DNA of 64,000 bases from Gemmatimonadota bacterium (GTDB lineage: Bacteria; Gemmatimonadota; Gemmatimonadetes; Gemmatimonadales; GWC2-71-9): positions 202,275-266,274 of the forward strand of contig SHZU01000004.1 of NCBI GenBank assembly GCA_009692115.1, read 5' to 3'. Shown here piece by piece: positions 60,826 through 64,000 of the stretch. The stretch's first letter is position 1, and the number at the start of each line of letters is the position of its first letter. The notes below the pieces were generated by a model. That model ran no database searches and was not told the origin of the DNA. It saw nothing but the letters and a program-made list of their open reading frames with translations. Made by a program: the position numbers and the translations under genes.

Positions 60826-61488
60826 TTAGGGGTTGCTCCGGACGCCGGTGGCCGAGAGGACCTGCCGCTCGGAGGCGTCGAGATGGCCTGCCAACAGGGC
60901 CCGGCACTCGTCGTGGCGGCCCTGGGTCAAGAATCGATATACCGCCCGATGCTCGTCGACCAGCCCGGCCAGCGACATCGAGTGGCCGTCGAGGTAAACC
61001 AGCCCGAGCCGCAGCTCGTCAAGGCACCCGGCAAAGGCCTGCTCGACTCGGGGACTCCGGTGGAGCCGGACGATGGCTCGATGAAAACCGAGATCGGCGT
61101 CGATAACTTGAGCCCCACCGGCGCCCGTCACGCCGACCAACCGCTCGAGGGCGGCGCCGACCTCGTGGTAGGTTTCGGGCGGTGCGCCCCGGGTGGCGTC
61201 GATCGCCCCGAGTTCGAGGAGCCGCCGGACCCGATAGAGGTCGATGACGCCGGCCCGGCTGAGGGAGGCCACGACCGCCGTTCGATGGGGGGCCAACCGC
61301 ACCAAGCCTCGCTCCGCCAGTCGCTTGATCGCGTCCCGGAGAGTGTTGCGGGACACCCCGAGGCTCGCCGCGAGTTCGACTTCCGGAAGCGGCGTGCCGG
61401 CGGCGAGTGTGCCGCGGGCGATCCGATCGGCCAGCTTCGTGGCGACGAGATCGGCGCGGCCGGTAGCGATGCTGATAGGTGGTTCCAT
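60826..61488 (-). CDS. GntR family regulator (FadR/FCD subfamily)
   Basis: A 220-residue regulator. The N-terminal winged helix is LADRIARGTLAAGTPLPEVE, then LAASLGVSRNTLRDAIKRLA. The C-terminal FCD domain has its metal/ligand residues in FHRAIVRLH, EHRAVYRFL and GHLDASE. Such regulators usually respond to organic acids or acyl-CoA. It diverges from an HpaB-type hydroxylase gene across 118 bp that holds inverted TGTTCAAC sites. Confidence 0.9.
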   Translation of the reverse strand: MEPPISIATGRADLVATKLADRIARGTLAAGTPLPEVELAASLGVSRNTLRDAIKRLAERGLVRLAPHRTAVVASLSRAGVIDLYRVRRLLELGAIDATRGAPPETYHEVGAALERLVGVTGAGGAQVIDADLGFHRAIVRLHRSPRVEQAFAGCLDELRLGLVYLDGHSMSLAGLVDEHRAVYRFLTQGRHDECRALLAGHLDASERQVLSATGVRSNP

Positions 61489-61510
61489 GAGGCCGGAAGT
61501 TATTGAGCTT

Positions 61511-61596
61511 GGTTGAACATCGCAATATCACTTTACTCCTTATCTAACAGACACTTGCGGTGGCAGTTGCGGGCTGATAATCTGGTTGTTCAACAA
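61511..61596. promoter_or_regulatory. Putative GntR operator region between divergent genes
   Basis: GTTGAACA near 61511 and its inverse TGTTCAAC near 61587, the latter within TTGTTCAACAA, lie in the intergenic region. A TGATAAT near 61575 could be a -10 element of the hydroxylase gene. Support is only from symmetry and position. Confidence 0.35.
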
Positions 61597-61606
61597 AGGA
61601 TTCGCG

Positions 61607-63085
61607 ATGAAGACCCCCCCCGCAACCGGGGCCCGGCGTGGGGCCCAACTCCTGGCTCGGCTCAAGGAGCGCCCCCCGGCACTCTGGCATCGCGGCGAGC
61701 GGATCGAGGATCCTACCACCGCGCCCGGCATCGGGGCGGGCGTCCATACCTTGGCCCGGCTCTACGACCTCCAGTGGACCAATCCGGACGACACCCTCTT
61801 CGACTCTCCCGATATCGGCGCCAAGGTGGGGCGGTCGTTTCAGGTTCCGAAGACGCTGGCCGAGTTGAAGGCCGTGTCCCGCTCGATGGGCCAGTGGGCG
61901 CAACACAGTCTCGGGATGATGGGACGGCTCCCGGACTACATCAACCGGTCGATTACCGGCTATGCGGCCGGCGCCGCGTTTCTCGGCGAGACCGACCCCC
62001 GGTTCGGCGCCAACGCCCGGGCCTACCACGCCTACGTCCGCGATCACGATCTCTGTCTAACCCACACGCTGAGCAGTCCGCAGGCCAACCGATCCGTCCA
62101 TGCGGCCCAGCAGGCCGATCCGTTCCTGGCCGCCAAGGTCAAGGATGAAACCGACGCCGGCATCGTGATCCGCGGTTGCCGGATGCTGGCGACCCTGCCG
62201 GTGTCGGACGAGATCATGGTCTTTCCTTCGACGTTTCTTCGGAACATCGAGGAGGACCAGCGCTACGCCTACGCCCTCTGTCTTCCGACCGATGCGCCCG
62301 GGCTCAAGTTCCAATGCCGGGAAACCGCCGATTACGGCCGCTCGCACTACGATCATCCGTTGGCGTCACGGTTCGAGGAGATGGACGCGGTGGTGTTCTT
62401 CGACGATGTCTTCGTCCCGTGGGAGCGGGTCTTCCTGTACCGCGATGTGCCCCGGTGCAACGCGGCGTACGCCGAGACCGGCGCCTTGGCCAACATGGCC
62501 CACCAAGTGCTGGTCAAGAACATTGCCAAGACGGAGTACCTGCTCGGGCTGGCCTCGCTGATCGTCGACTCGATTGCCATCGATTCCTTCCAGCATGTCC
62601 AGGAAAAGCTGGCCGAAATCTGGATCAATTTGGAAACGATGCGGGCATTCTTGGTGGCCGCGGAGACCGGCGCCGCCATCGACAAGTACGGGGTGATGCG
62701 ACCGGCGTGGGCCCCGCTCGATGCGGCCCGGAATCTCTATCCGCGGCTCTATCCGCGGATGATCGAGATCATCCAGCAACTGGCGGCCTCCGGCCTCGTG
62801 GCGATGCCCACCGAAGCCGACGTCAACGGACCGCTGGCCCCGGAGATCGCCCGGTACTTCCAGGCCGCCCGGCTCGACGCCCTGGAACGAATTCCGCTGT
62901 TTCGCTTGGCGTGGGATACGGCGATCTCGGCATTTGCCAACCGCCAAGTGCTCTATGAGCGCTATTTCTTCGGCGATCCAGTGCGAATGGCCGGGGTCTT
63001 GGTCGCCAACCACGACCGGACCGAGTACATGGACCGGATCCGGTCATTTCTCAAACGGGCCGCCGTCGACGGAGCCGTCGAGTGA
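61607..63085 (+). CDS. HpaB family flavin-dependent 4-hydroxyphenylacetate 3-monooxygenase-type oxygenase
   Basis: A 492-residue FADH2-dependent hydroxylase of the HpaB/4-hydroxybutyryl-CoA dehydratase fold. ATG 61607 follows AAAGGA. Diagnostic pieces are TNPDDTLFDSPDIGAKVG, SLGMMGRLPDYINRSITGYA, DHDLCLTHTLSSPQANRSVH, VIRGCRMLATLPVSDEIMVF, FDDVFVPWERVFLYRDV and NMAHQVLVKN. It needs a flavin reductase partner, which is not in the window. The following dehydrogenase gene starts in the last codons (GTGA at 63082), so the two are coupled. The phenolic substrate is not certain. Confidence 0.88.
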   Translation: MKTPPATGARRGAQLLARLKERPPALWHRGERIEDPTTAPGIGAGVHTLARLYDLQWTNPDDTLFDSPDIGAKVGRSFQVPKTLAELKAVSRSMGQWAQHSLGMMGRLPDYINRSITGYAAGAAFLGETDPRFGANARAYHAYVRDHDLCLTHTLSSPQANRSVHAAQQADPFLAAKVKDETDAGIVIRGCRMLATLPVSDEIMVFPSTFLRNIEEDQRYAYALCLPTDAPGLKFQCRETADYGRSHYDHPLASRFEEMDAVVFFDDVFVPWERVFLYRDVPRCNAAYAETGALANMAHQVLVKNIAKTEYLLGLASLIVDSIAIDSFQHVQEKLAEIWINLETMRAFLVAAETGAAIDKYGVMRPAWAPLDAARNLYPRLYPRMIEIIQQLAASGLVAMPTEADVNGPLAPEIARYFQAARLDALERIPLFRLAWDTAISAFANRQVLYERYFFGDPVRMAGVLVANHDRTEYMDRIRSFLKRAAVDGAVE

Positions 63086-64000
63086 AGGTTGCCCTTCTGG
63101 GCACGCTGGCCTGTGAACAACGCGAGCGGTTGGCGGGTCTGGTGACCATGCCGTTCGAACTCGTGCCACTGCCGGACGGTGCGCCGATGGCCGAGGTCGC
63201 GGCCACGTTGGGGACGACACCAGCCATGGTCACGCTCAAATACCAGCGCGGCATGCCGCCGGCCCCGGCCCTCGGCCTCCTGCATGTCGGGGGCGCGGGC
63301 TATGACGATATCGATCTCGACTACCTTCCGCCGGGTGCGGTAGTGTGCAACGCGTTCGGTCACGATGTTCCGATTGCCGAATACGTGATCCTCGCGATGC
63401 TCCAATGGTGCTCGCGATTCATCGAGGCGGAGCGGAGTCTTCGGGTCGAGGGGCATTGGCGCCTCGGGGGCCGGACCGGAGCGCCGCTGCAGCAGGAGTT
63501 GGCCGGCAAGACCGTGGGTATTCTCGGGCTCGGGCAGATCGGCCGGGCGTTGATCCCGCGGGCCCTGGCCATGGGCACCGAGGTGATCGTCTCGACGCGG
63601 ACGCCGGGACCGCTGGAGCCCGGGGTGGCCTGGATCGGCGGACCGGACCGGCTCGACGAACTGCTGGCGCGGGCCGATTTTGTCGTGGTGACCTGTGCCT
63701 TGACCCCGGACACGTTGGGCTTGCTCGACCGGCGACGGCTGGCCACGATGAAGCGGACCGGCGTCGTGATCAATGTGTCCAGGGGACCAATCATCGAGGA
63801 GGCGGCGCTGTATGAAGCTCTACTCAGCGGTTCAATCGGCGGCGCCGTCATCGACGCCTGGTACCAGTACCCGACCCGAGACGATCTGACCGTGCCGCCC
63901 TCCCGGTTTCGATTTCAGGATTTGCCGAACGTCTTGATGACGCCCCACTCTTCGGCCTGGACTACCGGCATGATCGAGCGGCGGTGGGCCACGATCGCCG
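63082..64000 (+). CDS. D-2-hydroxyacid dehydrogenase family protein, partial
   Basis: The frame is open from GTG 63082 to the window end (about 306 residues). The NAD motif is GILGLGQIGRALIPRALAMG, the catalytic arginine region is INVSRGPIIEEAALYEALLSG and the histidine pocket is MTPHSSAWTTGMIERR. The start overlaps the HpaB stop. This is the D-isomer-specific 2-hydroxyacid dehydrogenase fold (glyoxylate or phosphoglycerate-type). Its coupling suggests it acts on a 2-oxo acid made from the hydroxylase pathway. Confidence 0.88.
   Translation, partial: MKVALLGTLACEQRERLAGLVTMPFELVPLPDGAPMAEVAATLGTTPAMVTLKYQRGMPPAPALGLLHVGGAGYDDIDLDYLPPGAVVCNAFGHDVPIAEYVILAMLQWCSRFIEAERSLRVEGHWRLGGRTGAPLQQELAGKTVGILGLGQIGRALIPRALAMGTEVIVSTRTPGPLEPGVAWIGGPDRLDELLARADFVVVTCALTPDTLGLLDRRRLATMKRTGVVINVSRGPIIEEAALYEALLSGSIGGAVIDAWYQYPTRDDLTVPPSRFRFQDLPNVLMTPHSSAWTTGMIERRWATIA

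Noticed and set aside
1-64000. tRNA, rRNA and riboswitch candidates
   Set aside because: No cloverleaf, rRNA-like stretch or known riboswitch core was recognised by eye; a covariance-model search was not possible.

Overview
The window is a compact, high-GC bacterial chromosome segment dominated by secreted enzymes and beta-propeller proteins: S9 peptidases, TolB/amidohydrolase fusions, BNR propellers, M20 and M28 peptidases, a CocE hydrolase and a GH95 glycosidase. Together with GTG starts, long-form IspH and many small lipoprotein or signal-peptide proteins, this fits Gemmatimonadota best; that placement is an inference from gene content. No rRNA, tRNA, CRISPR array, prophage or intact insertion sequence was seen.

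Layout. 1-6 kb: partial propeller, gluQRS, and a leftward group (MFS transporter, lytic transglycosylase, small proteins). 6-11 kb: quinone reductase with a translationally coupled acyl-CoA ligase, an S9 peptidase and a PepSY protein. 11-22 kb: a decayed TonB receptor and zinc-ribbon gene, a TPR protein, then a tandem array of three very large TolB-propeller/amidohydrolase genes, the first of which is a pseudogene. 22-30 kb: TetR with palindromic operators facing a PAS/Fis-HTH regulator, ispH, a frameshifted sugar dehydrogenase, a radical SAM protein and a cold-shock gene with a long leader. 30-40 kb: serine hydrolase, GH95, HAD, an alkyltransferase-like protein, M28 peptidase and an alpha/beta hydrolase. 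39-43.4 kb: an aspartate-family and sulfur-transfer region in which a truncated asd fused to a truncated fpg diverges from thrC, cysO-like and moeZ-like genes. 43-59 kb: more S9, BNR, CocE and M20 enzymes among gene fragments. 59-64 kb: aquaporin, enoyl-CoA hydratase, GntR, an HpaB-type hydroxylase and a 2-hydroxyacid dehydrogenase.

The most interesting points are these. (1) A threonine/methionine-rich leader peptide with competing hairpins and a terminator lies in front of the asd remnant, which looks like a classical attenuator. (2) The in-frame Asd-Fpg chimera has lost the catalytic residues of both parents. (3) The window is dense in gene remnants: internal deletions, a 10-bp tandem duplication and in-frame nonsense codons. 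It is either an eroding region or an assembly carrying many errors. (4) A short dispersed repeat built on GCCGAGYG occurs five times and once lies in frame inside a ligase gene.
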